DNA from: Candidatus Pelagibacter sp.
GTDB taxonomy: Bacteria; Pseudomonadota; Alphaproteobacteria; Pelagibacterales; Pelagibacteraceae
Assembly: GCA_028225715.1 (NCBI GenBank)
Contig: JAOIXS010000005.1
Location: forward strand, 1 to 52,106
Reading direction: 5' to 3'
Length of the DNA: 52,106 bases
Below are positions 17,664 to 26,415 of this stretch, in pieces. Position 1 is the first letter of the stretch, and the number at the start of each line of letters is the position of its first letter. Under the pieces are notes generated by a model that worked only from the letters and a program-made list of their open reading frames with translations, made no database searches and had not been told where the DNA came from. The position numbers and the translations under genes are program-made.

Positions 17664-18392
17664 CTATTTACGTACAAATGAGGGACTATTAAGAGTTATG
17701 AAGCTACTAGTAGTTATATAATGCTTAACAAGTAAAGATTTTGATTTGTTAATATCTCTTTCTAAAACAGCATCAAGAATACCTTTATGCTCAACAGTAA
17801 CTTTTCTTTTTATATAACTCTTCTTTTTTTTAATTAAATACCTATACCTCATATTTTGATCATAAAGTAATTCGCAAAATTTATTTATAAAACTTGATTT
17901 TGATCTTGCTACCAAAGTAAGGTGAAATTTTTTGTGTACCATTTCCCATGAATCTAAATTTTCTGGCTCATATATTAGAGATCTTTCAGCTTTTTGCAGT
18001 CTATGATTAAGAATAATAAGTTCTTCTTCCCATTCGTTTATATTCTTTTTATTTTTCATAGATTCCTCTAAGGCAATACTTTCAATCCATATTCTAGTTT
18101 TTAATATTTCATTAAATTTTTCTTGAGTTGCTTCAGAAACTTTAAATCCTTTTTGATCAATTTTAGTTACAAGGTCATCTGCAATAAGCAAAGTTAGAGA
18201 CTCTCGAATAGGATTTGTCCCAGTTTGATATTTTTTTTTTAGATCATCAATCTTTAATTTTGTACCAGGGGCAAGATCACCACCAATTAGTGATTTTTTT
18301 AATTTATTGTAAATTTTATGAGTTGTAGACGGGTAACTTATATCAATAACTTGATTTACAACGTTTATGTTTTTTTTAATATTTTTTTTCAT
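17664..18392 (-). CDS. GntR-family regulator with FCD effector domain
   Basis: 242 residues. The winged HTH spans about residues 22-88 (KLKKSLIGGDLAPGTKLKID, then TGTNPIRESLTLL), and the all-helical FCD ligand domain follows (about 95-225). FCD regulators sense small carboxylates, often with a bound metal. An extra N-terminal stretch of about 20 residues rich in Lys and Asn precedes the HTH. The gene is divergent from the ABC importer operon with a 165-bp AT-rich gap, so it probably controls that operon. I see no convincing palindromic operator in the gap. Confidence 0.88.
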   Translation of the reverse strand: MKKNIKKNINVVNQVIDISYPSTTHKIYNKLKKSLIGGDLAPGTKLKIDDLKKKYQTGTNPIRESLTLLIADDLVTKIDQKGFKVSEATQEKFNEILKTRIWIESIALEESMKNKKNINEWEEELIILNHRLQKAERSLIYEPENLDSWEMVHKKFHLTLVARSKSSFINKFCELLYDQNMRYRYLIKKKKSYIKRKVTVEHKGILDAVLERDINKSKSLLVKHYITTSSFITLNSPSFVRK

Positions 18393-18557
18393 TATTATAT
18401 TTCTAATAAATTTTAAAACAATTTCCCGTCATAGTTGATTCTTATTAATTTTATCTACAATATAACATATATAGAATATCTTTTTTTAATTGAGTTTTAT
18501 ATAAAAATCGATTTTAATGTATAATTAAATAAACAAAAAAAAGAGAGAGATAAACTT

Positions 18558-19529
18558 ATGAATAAACTATTAAAAAAAATTGGTGTGTTAGTTACATCGC
18601 TTTTTCTAATACTTAGCATAACTACAACAGGATCTTTTGCAAAAAAAATTCGTATAGCTTTAGCTGAAACACCATCAGATGAACTTGCCGCTTTTTTTGT
18701 TGCACTGGATAGAGCTAAAGCTAATGGATTAGATTATGAATACACTGCATTTGCTGATGAGGAATTAGCAATTCAGGCTATTTTAAGTGGACAAATGGAT
18801 ATTGGTTTTGGAACTCCATATTCAGCTATGCAAAAATCTAAAGCACCAGTAAGAATAATATTTCAATTATCTAAATTGAAATTTTTTCCAGTTACATCAC
18901 TAAAATATAACAAATTAGAAGATCTTAATGGTCAACCAATTATGCTTCATTCAAGAGGTGGTGGAACAGAGTCAATTGCAAATGTAATTGAAGATAAGCT
19001 AAACATTAAGTTTGGTACAAGATCTTATGTTCCTGGCTCATCAAATAGAGTTGCAGCATTAGTGGCAGGTAAAACTGATGCAACTATTGTTGATTTATCA
19101 AATAAGAATAAACTTGTTAAACTACAAGGTAATAAGTTTAATGTATTACCCATGTTTGAAGTAGACGCAAGTGACGAAGCTTTATTTGCAAATGTAAATT
19201 GGATTAAGAAAAACTCTAAAGATGTTGATATTTTTGTTAAAGCACTTGTTAGTGTTTATAAAGATATGCATAAAGATCCAACAATCATTAGAAGAGAAAC
19301 AAATCCTGATGGACCAATAGGCCAATTACCAAAAGAAGTTCTTGGTGAATTAGATGGTTTTTATAAGGATGCTGTTGAAGGTGGATTATATAGCCCTAAC
19401 GGTGGTGGTATGGTTGCTGCTAAAGCTGACATGGAATGGTATCATAAAGCTGGACAGTTAACTGGAAATTTTTCTGATCTAAAGATCGAAGATTTTTGGT
19501 ACATGAAACCTTTAATGGACGCACAATAA
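18558..19529 (+). CDS. ABC importer substrate-binding protein (NitT/TauT-like)
   Basis: 323 residues with a signal peptide (1 to about 28, cleavage near SFA). The mature protein begins KKIRIALAETPSDELAAFF and has the AILSGQMDIGFGTPYSAM and LNGQPIMLHSRGGGTESIAN segments of SsuA/THI5/NitT-type receptors. It should bind a small organic or anionic ligand in the periplasm for the two permeases and ATPase downstream; the ligand is not predictable. An AGAGAGAGA ribosome site precedes the ATG. A long hairpin lies between this gene and the first permease. Confidence 0.85.
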   Translation: MNKLLKKIGVLVTSLFLILSITTTGSFAKKIRIALAETPSDELAAFFVALDRAKANGLDYEYTAFADEELAIQAILSGQMDIGFGTPYSAMQKSKAPVRIIFQLSKLKFFPVTSLKYNKLEDLNGQPIMLHSRGGGTESIANVIEDKLNIKFGTRSYVPGSSNRVAALVAGKTDATIVDLSNKNKLVKLQGNKFNVLPMFEVDASDEALFANVNWIKKNSKDVDIFVKALVSVYKDMHKDPTIIRRETNPDGPIGQLPKEVLGELDGFYKDAVEGGLYSPNGGGMVAAKADMEWYHKAGQLTGNFSDLKIEDFWYMKPLMDAQ

Positions 19530-19540
19530 TAAAACTTTAA

Positions 19541-19573
19541 TTAGTCGCCGAAAAAATTATTTTTGGCGACTAA
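19541..19573 (+). other. Intercistronic hairpin after the ABC receptor gene
   Basis: TTAGTCGCC (19541-19549) pairs perfectly with GGCGACTAA (19565-19573). A G-U pair and four A-T pairs extend the stem inward to about 14 pairs with a 5-base loop. No T-run follows, so it does not look like a classical terminator. A 3'-end stabiliser protecting the receptor mRNA from exonucleases is more likely. This is the third receptor gene in the window followed directly by a hairpin. Confidence 0.65.
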
Positions 19574-19595
19574 CTTCTAAAAATTAATCACAATT

Positions 19596-20357
19596 ATGCA
19601 AAACAGACCCTTATTTTTAAAAATAATATCAGGAGTTATCATTTTTGGTGCTTGGGAAATTGGTGGAAGATCTGGTGTTAGTTTTGCATTTCCACCATTT
19701 AGTGAGTCAATGGTAGCATTTTTTAGCTTGGTAATGGATGGGACAATGTTTAAAGCTTATGCAGAAACGTTAAAACCACTAGTAGTAGGAATTATTATTT
19801 CAGCAATGTTAGGTATTTCTCTAGGTATTTGGATTGGTTTAAGTGACAAATTTGATTGGCTTGTATCACCGATTTTTATTGTAATGCAGGCAGCGCCAAT
19901 CGCAGCACTAATTCCATTATTAATTATGGTTTATGGTATTGGATTAACTTCAAAAGTATTTGTAGTTTGCATATTGGCTATGCCAGTTATTGTGTTAAAC
20001 ACAAGTTCGGCAGTAAAAAATACTCCTACAAATATAAAGGAGATGGCTAAAGCTTTTCAAGGGAAAGATCTTGATGTTATTTTTAAAATTATTTTACCTG
20101 CATCATCTCCAATAATTTTTGCTGGTTTAAGACTTGGTGTTTCTGCTGGTTTTATTGGTGCCATACTTGCAGAATTGAAAATTACTCCAACGGGTGTGGG
20201 TGATATTATTTCTTACAGTAGATCAATTGCAGATTACCCAAGCATGTATGCTGCAATTTTTTCAATTATTTTGTTGGCAGTATTATTTTTAAATGTTTTA
20301 GAAAAAATAGAAAACTTTTTATTTAAAGGCAATAATCAAGGGTATGCTTCAGAATAA
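19596..20357 (+). CDS. ABC transporter permease (NitT/TauT-like), first copy
   Basis: 253 residues with about six membrane helices. The cytoplasmic EAA loop is present as KEMAKAFQGKDLDVIFKIIL (about residues 147-166), the contact for the ATPase. It resembles SsuC/TauC-type permeases. A second, related permease follows the ATPase gene, so the channel is probably a heterodimer; most SsuC-type systems use one permease as a homodimer. It lies downstream of the receptor gene and its hairpin, and 20 bp upstream of the ATPase. Confidence 0.88.
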   Translation: MQNRPLFLKIISGVIIFGAWEIGGRSGVSFAFPPFSESMVAFFSLVMDGTMFKAYAETLKPLVVGIIISAMLGISLGIWIGLSDKFDWLVSPIFIVMQAAPIAALIPLLIMVYGIGLTSKVFVVCILAMPVIVLNTSSAVKNTPTNIKEMAKAFQGKDLDVIFKIILPASSPIIFAGLRLGVSAGFIGAILAELKITPTGVGDIISYSRSIADYPSMYAAIFSIILLAVLFLNVLEKIENFLFKGNNQGYASE

Positions 20358-20377
20358 CAATATAAAGAGGATAAATT

Positions 20378-21139
20378 ATGAGTAACGATAATGCAGTAAC
20401 AGTTAAAAATGTCTTCAAAAACTACGGGGAAACAGAGGCTTTAAGAGATTTGTCTTTAGACTTTCCTAGGGGAGAATTAACATCTCTATTAGGACCTTCA
20501 GGTTGTGGAAAAACAACCTTATTAAAAATTATTGCAGGATTATTACCTGCTACAAGTGGGGAAGTAATTGTTAATGGACAAATAGTAAAAGAACCTGGTC
20601 CGGACAGAGCTTTTGTATTCCAAGATTTTGCATTATTACCTTGGGCATCTGTTATACGAAATGTTGCATTTGGTTTAGAATTAAGAGGCGTTGCAAAATC
20701 TGAAAGAGAATCAATTGCTGCAAAATATATTGGTGATGTTGGTTTAAAAGGTTTTGAGAATAGCTTTCCACATGAGTTATCTGGAGGTATGAGACAAAGA
20801 GTAGGTTTAGCAAGAGCCTTAAGTGTTGATGCACAGGTTTTACTTATGGATGAACCTTTTTCAGCTGTTGATGAACAGACCAGAAGAAAATTTCAAGAAG
20901 ATCTGTTAAATCTAGTTAAAAATGAAAATAAAACTTTTATTTTTGTAACACATTCTATTGAGGAAGCTGTTTATGTTTCAGATCAAATTGCACTGTTGTT
21001 ACCTCGTCCAAGTAGAGTTTCAGAGGTTATTAGACCAACCAGTTTTAAAAATAAAGACGTAGACAGTATTAGAAGAGATTCTGAATATTTAGATATTGTT
21101 GACCGTATTTGGAAATCATTAAGAACCTATGTTGAATAA
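20378..21139 (+). CDS. ABC transporter ATP-binding protein (NitT/TauT-like)
   Basis: 253 residues with every ATPase motif: Walker A GPSGCGKTT (39-47), Q-loop Gln 82, signature LSGGMRQR (134-141), Walker B VLLMDEP (154-160) and the switch His in FVTHS (192). It powers the importer from the cytoplasmic side. It lies between the two permease genes with short gaps, preceded by an AGAGGA ribosome site. The sequence type is closest to SsuB/TauB ATPases, which serve sulfonates, nitrate, pyrimidine precursors and other small compounds, so it does not define the substrate. Confidence 0.92.
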   Translation: MSNDNAVTVKNVFKNYGETEALRDLSLDFPRGELTSLLGPSGCGKTTLLKIIAGLLPATSGEVIVNGQIVKEPGPDRAFVFQDFALLPWASVIRNVAFGLELRGVAKSERESIAAKYIGDVGLKGFENSFPHELSGGMRQRVGLARALSVDAQVLLMDEPFSAVDEQTRRKFQEDLLNLVKNENKTFIFVTHSIEEAVYVSDQIALLLPRPSRVSEVIRPTSFKNKDVDSIRRDSEYLDIVDRIWKSLRTYVE

Positions 21140-21148
21140 AATAATATA

Positions 21149-21904
21149 ATGAAATTATTTGGATATCGTTTACCTGGAATGTCATCACTTATACTCTGGG
21201 GGTTGCTATGGGAAACATTTGGAAGACTGGAAATTACATATTTTATACCTTCTTTATCAGCAATATTTGATACTTTCTTAGAAATTGCTCCTACAAAAGT
21301 TTTTATTAAAGCTGTAACCGAAACTGGATATGCTTTTTTAGCAGGTACATTTTATGCTGTTGTAATTGGAGTTCCAACTGGAATTCTAATGGGAAAAAAC
21401 AGAATTATTGATGAACTATTATTACCATGGGTGAATATGTTTTTGAGTGCACCATTAACAGCACTAGTGCCAGTTTTAATGGTTCTGTTTGGATTTGGAA
21501 TGAAATCTATAATTATTATTACTACTCTTTTTGCTATTTGGATTATTATACTTAATACCAGAGCAGGAGTGATGCAAATTAATAGATCTTTGGTTGATAT
21601 GGCAAGATCTTTTGGAGCAAAACCAATGGATGCATTTTTTAAAATTTATTTTTGGGCAGCTTTACCTGAAATTTTAGGTGGTGTACGTATAGGATTTATC
21701 AGAGCTGTAAAAGGAGTTATTATTGGGCAATTATTAATTTCAATAGTTGGTTTTGGAGCATTATTTGAGCTGTATTCCTCTAACTTCTTAATGAAACATT
21801 TCTGGGCAATAATAATAGTTTTATTTGCAATGGCATTTACACTTTCGGAAATTCTTGCTTACTTTGAAAGAAAAGTTGCCTACTATGCATCAAAACGGGG
21901 TTAA
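21149..21904 (+). CDS. ABC transporter permease (NitT/TauT-like), second copy
   Basis: 251 residues with about six membrane helices and the EAA-type loop VDMARSFGAKPMDAFFKIYF (about 149-168). It aligns over its length with the first permease but is clearly diverged from it. It begins 9 bp after the ATPase stop. The two permeases in one operon imply a heterodimeric channel with the shared ATPase. Confidence 0.87.
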   Translation: MKLFGYRLPGMSSLILWGLLWETFGRLEITYFIPSLSAIFDTFLEIAPTKVFIKAVTETGYAFLAGTFYAVVIGVPTGILMGKNRIIDELLLPWVNMFLSAPLTALVPVLMVLFGFGMKSIIIITTLFAIWIIILNTRAGVMQINRSLVDMARSFGAKPMDAFFKIYFWAALPEILGGVRIGFIRAVKGVIIGQLLISIVGFGALFELYSSNFLMKHFWAIIIVLFAMAFTLSEILAYFERKVAYYASKRG

Positions 21905-21936
21905 AAAAAATTAACAATTAAATAAAAAGGAAAAAA

Positions 21937-22620
21937 ATGACTAAGTTAGCAATACCATCACCAGTAATTACAACGATACCCGTTCATGGATCTGAAGAAG
22001 TATTCCCTGTCAGAAGAGTATACTGTATTGGAAGAAATTATGCAGATCATGTAATTGAAATGGGAAATGATCCAAAAGAGTCTCCTATTTTTTTTCAAAA
22101 AAATGCTGATAACGTAGATATTAGTGGTAAATTTCCATACCCACCTCAATCAAATGATGTTCATCATGAATTAGAACTAGTTATGGCACTTAAAAGTGGA
22201 GGCTCAAATATTCCAGAAGCAGATGCGTACAAACATATATATGGTTTTGCAGTTGGACTAGATATGACCAGAAGAGATTTACAAGCAGTAGCAAAAAAAG
22301 GTGGAAAACCCTGGGAAGTTGGCAAAGCATTTGAGCGTTCAGCACCAATGGGAACTTTAACTAAAATTGAAGAATCTGGAAATATGGATAGTGGAAAGAT
22401 TACATTAACTGTTAATGGAGACGTTAAACAGGATGGTAATTTAAATCAGATCATATGGAAAATACCGAGAATGATTGCTCATCTTTCAACTTTTTACGAT
22501 ATTACGGCAGGTGATATCATTATGACTGGTACTCCAGCAGGTGTTGGTCCAGTTGTAAAAGGGGATAAGTTAGTTGGTACTATCGATAAATTAAATCCGT
22601 TAGAAATTATAGTTGTTTAG
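21937..22620 (+). CDS. FAH-family hydrolase (acylpyruvase / fumarylpyruvate hydrolase-like)
   Basis: 227 residues of the short FAHD1-type fold. The start RRVYCIGRNYADHVIEMG, the metal-binding HHELELVMAL (acidic residues about 70-75) and the C-terminal IMTGTPAGVGPVVKGD are diagnostic. Family members cleave acylpyruvates or fumarylpyruvate, or decarboxylate oxaloacetate. It is the fifth gene in line after the ABC receptor and likely belongs to the same transcript, so it may process the imported compound. An AAAAGGAAAA ribosome site precedes the ATG. The TSUP start overlaps its 3' end by 8 bp. Confidence 0.87.
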   Translation: MTKLAIPSPVITTIPVHGSEEVFPVRRVYCIGRNYADHVIEMGNDPKESPIFFQKNADNVDISGKFPYPPQSNDVHHELELVMALKSGGSNIPEADAYKHIYGFAVGLDMTRRDLQAVAKKGGKPWEVGKAFERSAPMGTLTKIEESGNMDSGKITLTVNGDVKQDGNLNQIIWKIPRMIAHLSTFYDITAGDIIMTGTPAGVGPVVKGDKLVGTIDKLNPLEIIVV

Positions 22621-23452
22621 TTCATTAGACGTATCTCAAATTACTAACCTAGTAATAGTTATGGCAATGGCTGCGGCCGTTGCAGGGTTTATGGCAGGAT
22701 TACTAGGAGTTGGTGGAGGAATAATAATCGTTCCAGCTCTCTATTATGCTTTTACAGTATTAGACTTTGAATTAGTAACTAGAATGCATTTAGCAGTTGG
22801 AACTTCTTTAGCTATTATTATTCCAACTTCAATAATTTCTACTAAAACTCATATGGAATATGATGCGGTTGATTTTAAAATGGTCAAATCTTTTGGCTTA
22901 TTCATTTTAATTGGTGTTATTTTGGGAACTTTTTTAGCAGTTAATTTAAAGACACCAACTCTAGTATTATTCTTTTCAATATTCGCTTTCATGGTGGGAT
23001 TATTTTTTATTTTCCTTAGAGAAAAACTTGTTGAAAACCCTAAAACAATTTCTGACATTGTTAAAAATATCTCAGGGATTGTGATTGGTTTTATTTCAAT
23101 ACCCCTAGGTATTGGTGGTGGGTCTTTAATGGTACCGTTTATGAGAACTTTTGGTTATGATATAAGAAAATCTATTGGTACAGCAGCAGCAGTTGGCTTT
23201 TTGATTGCAATTAGTGGAACGATCACAATGATTATTGGTGGAAAGATAATTAATAATATAAACACGCCTTTTAGTGTGGGTTATATAAATCTATTAGGGT
23301 TTGCAGTATTTGTCCCAGTTACAATGGTTATGGCTAGATTAGGTGCCAAAGCTGTCTACAAAATAAATAAAAAACTACTGAGTAAAATTTTTGGAACTTT
23401 TTTACTAATTGTGTCTGTTAGATCTTTTATTGAGTATTTGAATATTATATAA
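22613..23452 (+). CDS. TSUP (TauE/SafE) family anion permease
   Basis: 279 residues with about eight membrane helices in two repeats, each carrying the family's glycine-rich motif (LLGVGGGIIIVPALY near residue 31 and PLGIGGGSLMVPFMR near 161). TSUP proteins export or import small anions such as sulfite, sulfoacetate and other organic acids. The TTG at 22613 overlaps the FAH gene by 8 bp. A degraded second copy of its 3' third lies 2.8 kb away at 26224-26388, immediately before malonyl-CoA decarboxylase. Confidence 0.88.
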   Translation: MFSSLDVSQITNLVIVMAMAAAVAGFMAGLLGVGGGIIIVPALYYAFTVLDFELVTRMHLAVGTSLAIIIPTSIISTKTHMEYDAVDFKMVKSFGLFILIGVILGTFLAVNLKTPTLVLFFSIFAFMVGLFFIFLREKLVENPKTISDIVKNISGIVIGFISIPLGIGGGSLMVPFMRTFGYDIRKSIGTAAAVGFLIAISGTITMIIGGKIINNINTPFSVGYINLLGFAVFVPVTMVMARLGAKAVYKINKKLLSKIFGTFLLIVSVRSFIEYLNII

Positions 23453-23458
23453 AAAATC

Positions 23459-23518
23459 ATGTTTAATTTTAAAAAAATAACATCATCCATTCCACAAATT
23501 AGCAATTTAGTTAGTTAA
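23459..23518 (+). pseudogene. Stub copy of the malonyl-CoA decarboxylase 5' end
   Basis: Seven bases after the TSUP stop, an ATG opens a 19-codon frame, MFNFKKITSSIPQISNLVS. Its first 11 residues match the true decarboxylase start at 26416 (MFNLKQIISSI) with 8 identities, and the DNA is alignable. The homology stops just where the reverse-strand panE-like gene ends. It reads as the remains of the original TSUP-decarboxylase junction, cut by the insertion of the two reverse-strand genes. Confidence 0.7.
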
Positions 23519-24523
23519 TTTATCAATTATTTCTGACCTTTGATATAACCCTAAATTTTCTGCTTTAAGCTTTAGTTGAGAATTAATCTTTTTTAAGTTT
23601 GGAACTTCCACATTTAATTTGTTAGCTATCTCAATTACAGACCCAATAATTGGGTCTATTTCTAAAGGCTTACCTGCGTTTAGATCTTGTGTTGTTGATG
23701 GTTTATGATTCATTATAGAAATTGCGCCATTAATTCTATCATCAATAGAAACATTAAATTTTATACCAATTTTTTCACCTACTAGCTGGCATTCTTTCAT
23801 TAATTCTCTAACTAAATTAATTAATTCTTTATCATTTCCAATTTGATCTAAAGTTTTATTTGTTAAAGCGCTCACAGGATTGAAGGAGCAATTGCCCCAC
23901 AATTTAATCCATATTTCATTCCTTAAATTTTTTTTCTGAGGAACCTTTAATCCTCCAGCAATTAATAAATCTGCAATTTTTTTTAATCTTTCAGACCTTG
24001 TGCCATCAGGCTCACCAAGTGAAAATTTTTCTCCCTCATTATGCTTAATTACACCAGGTTCAATAATTTCACATGCAGGATATACAACACATCCAATGGC
24101 CTGTTGTGGCTTAATAGTTTTCCATATTTTTCCTGCAGGATCTACACTTTCAAGATAAGTGTCATCTAAGTTTGTGCCAGTATTTGCTTTATGAAAGTAC
24201 CACCATGGCAAGCCGTTTACAGTAGATATTATTGAAGTTTGTTCATTTATAATTGAGCTTAATGAGTCAACTATATTTGAAATAGAATGAGCTTTAACTG
24301 ATATGAATATATAATCTTGAATTTCTAAAGTCTTTGGATCATCTGTAACAGTTAATTTTAAATTTTCAGTTTTTCCATCTTTAATAAATGTTAATCCTTT
24401 TTTTTCGATAGCTTCTTTGTGTGGCCCTCTAGCAATCAAAGATAACTGAACGTTGGTTTTGCTCAAACAGGCTGCAATATAACCACCGATTGCTCCAGCA
24501 CCAAATATACAAATTTTTGTCAT
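23507..24523 (-). CDS. 2-dehydropantoate 2-reductase family protein (PanE/ApbA fold)
   Basis: 338 residues. The Rossmann motif IFGAGAIGGYIAACL (residues 5-19) binds NADP, and the C-terminal helical domain contains KLWGNCSFNPVSALT (about 225), with the catalytic lysine at its start as in PanE. The protein is longer than E. coli PanE (303), and many family members reduce other 2-keto acids. No pantothenate genes are near, so a catabolic role with the neighbouring CoA ligase is as likely as pantoate formation. The gene is on the reverse strand within the TSUP/decarboxylase region and starts one base after the ligase stop. Confidence 0.82.
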   Translation of the reverse strand: MTKICIFGAGAIGGYIAACLSKTNVQLSLIARGPHKEAIEKKGLTFIKDGKTENLKLTVTDDPKTLEIQDYIFISVKAHSISNIVDSLSSIINEQTSIISTVNGLPWWYFHKANTGTNLDDTYLESVDPAGKIWKTIKPQQAIGCVVYPACEIIEPGVIKHNEGEKFSLGEPDGTRSERLKKIADLLIAGGLKVPQKKNLRNEIWIKLWGNCSFNPVSALTNKTLDQIGNDKELINLVRELMKECQLVGEKIGIKFNVSIDDRINGAISIMNHKPSTTQDLNAGKPLEIDPIIGSVIEIANKLNVEVPNLKKINSQLKLKAENLGLYQRSEIIDKLTN

Positions 24524-24524
24524 T

Positions 24525-26033
24525 TTAATTATTTAGTCCAAATTTTTTAGCTAAAACATTTCTTTGTAATTTGCCTGTAGCACCTTTTGGAATTTCTGTA
24601 ACAAAAAATATTTTTTTTGGGATCTTAAATTTAGCTAATTTTTCTTTTGCATATATTTTTAAGCCTGCTTCATCAAGATTAAATCCTTCCTTCAAGATAA
24701 TTGCAGTTGCAATATCCTCACCCAGCATTTTATCTTCATAACCAAAACAAACTGCTTGTTCTATTGAAGGATGGTCCATTAAAACATTATCAACTTCTAA
24801 AGGAGAAATCTTTTCTCCACCTTTATTAATGATTTCTTTAAGTCTTCCTGATATTTTTAAATAGCCATCATTATCAAAAAACCCCTGATCACCAGTTCTA
24901 AACCACCCATTGTTAAAATTAGCTTTGTTTGCTTCAGGGTTATTCTCATATCCTGCAGTTACATTATTACCTTTGATGCAGATTTCACCAACCTCACCAT
25001 TTTTCATTATATTGTTATTATCATCCATAATAGCCACTTCTGGCCCAGCAGGTATACCTACAAATCCCGCTTTTTGCTTTTTTGGAGGTAGAGGGTTTGA
25101 TGTCATTTGATGAGTTGCTTCAGTCATGCCGTAAGCCTCAATTACTGGACAGTTAAATACTTTATTTAATTTTTCGAAAACTGCCGGTGGTAATGAAGCT
25201 GAAGAAGATCTAACAAGTCTTAAATTTAAATTTTTTGCTAACTCTAAATTTTTTTCAGCTCTTAGCATTATTGTTTGGTGCATTGTTGGAACACCAGAAT
25301 ACCAAGTAATTTTTTCTGATTTTGCTAATTCTAAAAATTTAAGAGCATTAAATCCATTACTTGCACAAACAGATGCACCAGATTTCATTGATGAAGCTAT
25401 AATAGCTATTAGACCATGGATATGAAATAGAGGCATAATATTTAGACAATGGTCATTTTCCACAAGATTTAAACTTTTAGAAATATTTAGAGAAGATGAG
25501 TAGATATTTTTGTTAGTTAAAGGAACAATTTTTGGCCTTGAGGTAGTACCTGAGGTGTGGAGGACTAAAGCTTCATCATTTTCTTCTGGCTCAATATAAT
25601 CGCTCTCATCATTAAATAAATCAAAAAAACCTGTTGGTTGATCTTTTTTAATCTTAATTTCACAAACAGGAATTTTTAATTTTTTTGCAACATCAACAGC
25701 ACTATTTTGAGAGTTTGGTTCAACTATTACTATTTTTGGTTTTAGATCATTTAGGTAAAACTCATATTCATCAGCTTTATAGCTGGGGTTAAGTGGTGCA
25801 GCTGACATATAGCTTGAAATAGCTAAAAAACTTGAAGCCATATGAGGACCATTTGGAAGAATTATTGCGGCTCTATCTTTGTTGGAAATATGATTTCCAG
25901 ATAATTGTCTTGATATTCTATTAGTTAAAGTTTTAAGATCTTTATAAAGAAGAGGAGAGTTATCTTCTGATGTTAAGGCAATATTAGTGTCAGCTTGATC
26001 AGAAAAGATATTTTTAACAATTTCTTTTTTCAT
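24525..26033 (-). CDS. Acyl-CoA synthetase, oxalyl-CoA synthetase (AAE3/Pcs60)-like
   Basis: 502 residues of the ANL adenylate-forming family. The ATP loop is TSGTTSRPK (160-168), followed by IMPLFHIHGLIAIIASS, then VIEAYGMTEATHQMTSNPLP and the hinge GRLKEIINKGGEKISPLEV, with the adenylation lysine in GATGKLQRN near the end. The MTEATHQMTSNPLPP run and WYSGVPTMHQ resemble plant AAE3 and yeast Pcs60, which make oxalyl-CoA. MatB malonyl-CoA synthetases differ at these points, although malonyl-CoA decarboxylase lies next door. It is the first gene of a reverse-strand pair with the PanE-like reductase. Confidence 0.82.
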   Translation of the reverse strand: MKKEIVKNIFSDQADTNIALTSEDNSPLLYKDLKTLTNRISRQLSGNHISNKDRAAIILPNGPHMASSFLAISSYMSAAPLNPSYKADEYEFYLNDLKPKIVIVEPNSQNSAVDVAKKLKIPVCEIKIKKDQPTGFFDLFNDESDYIEPEENDEALVLHTSGTTSRPKIVPLTNKNIYSSSLNISKSLNLVENDHCLNIMPLFHIHGLIAIIASSMKSGASVCASNGFNALKFLELAKSEKITWYSGVPTMHQTIMLRAEKNLELAKNLNLRLVRSSSASLPPAVFEKLNKVFNCPVIEAYGMTEATHQMTSNPLPPKKQKAGFVGIPAGPEVAIMDDNNNIMKNGEVGEICIKGNNVTAGYENNPEANKANFNNGWFRTGDQGFFDNDGYLKISGRLKEIINKGGEKISPLEVDNVLMDHPSIEQAVCFGYEDKMLGEDIATAIILKEGFNLDEAGLKIYAKEKLAKFKIPKKIFFVTEIPKGATGKLQRNVLAKKFGLNN

Positions 26034-26223
26034 TTCAAACTTAGTTCAGCTTTTTGTTAGTACTAGAATTTTTTAATAATTTTCTATTATATTTTTTTGA
26101 CATCTTCAATCTTATATCAGTTTATTTAAAAAAAAGGATATCTAAAAAAAAGATTTTTGACTTTTCTTATTAAAAAGTAAAGGGTTCTGTTTACAAATAT
26201 TGCAAAGTTCATTGCAGAATTAA
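26034..26223. other. Gene-free AT-rich gap upstream of the ligase gene
   Basis: Between the ligase start and the decayed TSUP fragment the sequence is poly-A/T rich without a frame I would call. It should carry the promoter of the ligase-reductase pair on the reverse strand. A short CTTTT/AAAAAG hairpin sits near 26161-26182. The stretch just before 26224 may hold further, unrecognisable TSUP remains. Confidence 0.4.
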
Positions 26224-26388
26224 AGTATATACATAAAAAAAATACTAGGGATAGCTGGAGCTATTGGAATACATATTGCTGTTAGTGGAGCAACTATGTT
26301 AGCTATAAGTGGAACATATTACGGAAATGTTACAACACCTTTGAGTATTGGATATATTAATCTATTCGATCTTTTATTGAATATTTGA
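26224..26388 (+). pseudogene. Decayed duplicate of the TSUP gene 3' end
   Basis: A 54-codon frame runs from after the TAA at 26221 to TGA at 26386-26388. Its translation follows the TSUP C-terminal third: YIKKILGIAGAIGIHIAVSG against DIRKSIGTAAAVGFLIAISG, then NVTTPLSIGYINL against NINTPFSVGYINL. After 'aatctatt' about 125 bases are deleted, and the sequence rejoins the TSUP 3' end at 23421 (gatcttttattga-tatttgaa), now out of frame. There is no start codon, so it is a non-functional relic. The decarboxylase start follows it at nearly the same distance as the stub follows the intact TSUP gene. Confidence 0.78.
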
Positions 26389-26415
26389 ACATAGCATAGT
26401 AAAACAAAAGTACTC

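Noticed and set aside
18393..18557. Search for a GntR operator in the divergent gap
   Set aside because: Only simple AT-rich near-palindromes were found, none better than expected in such sequence.
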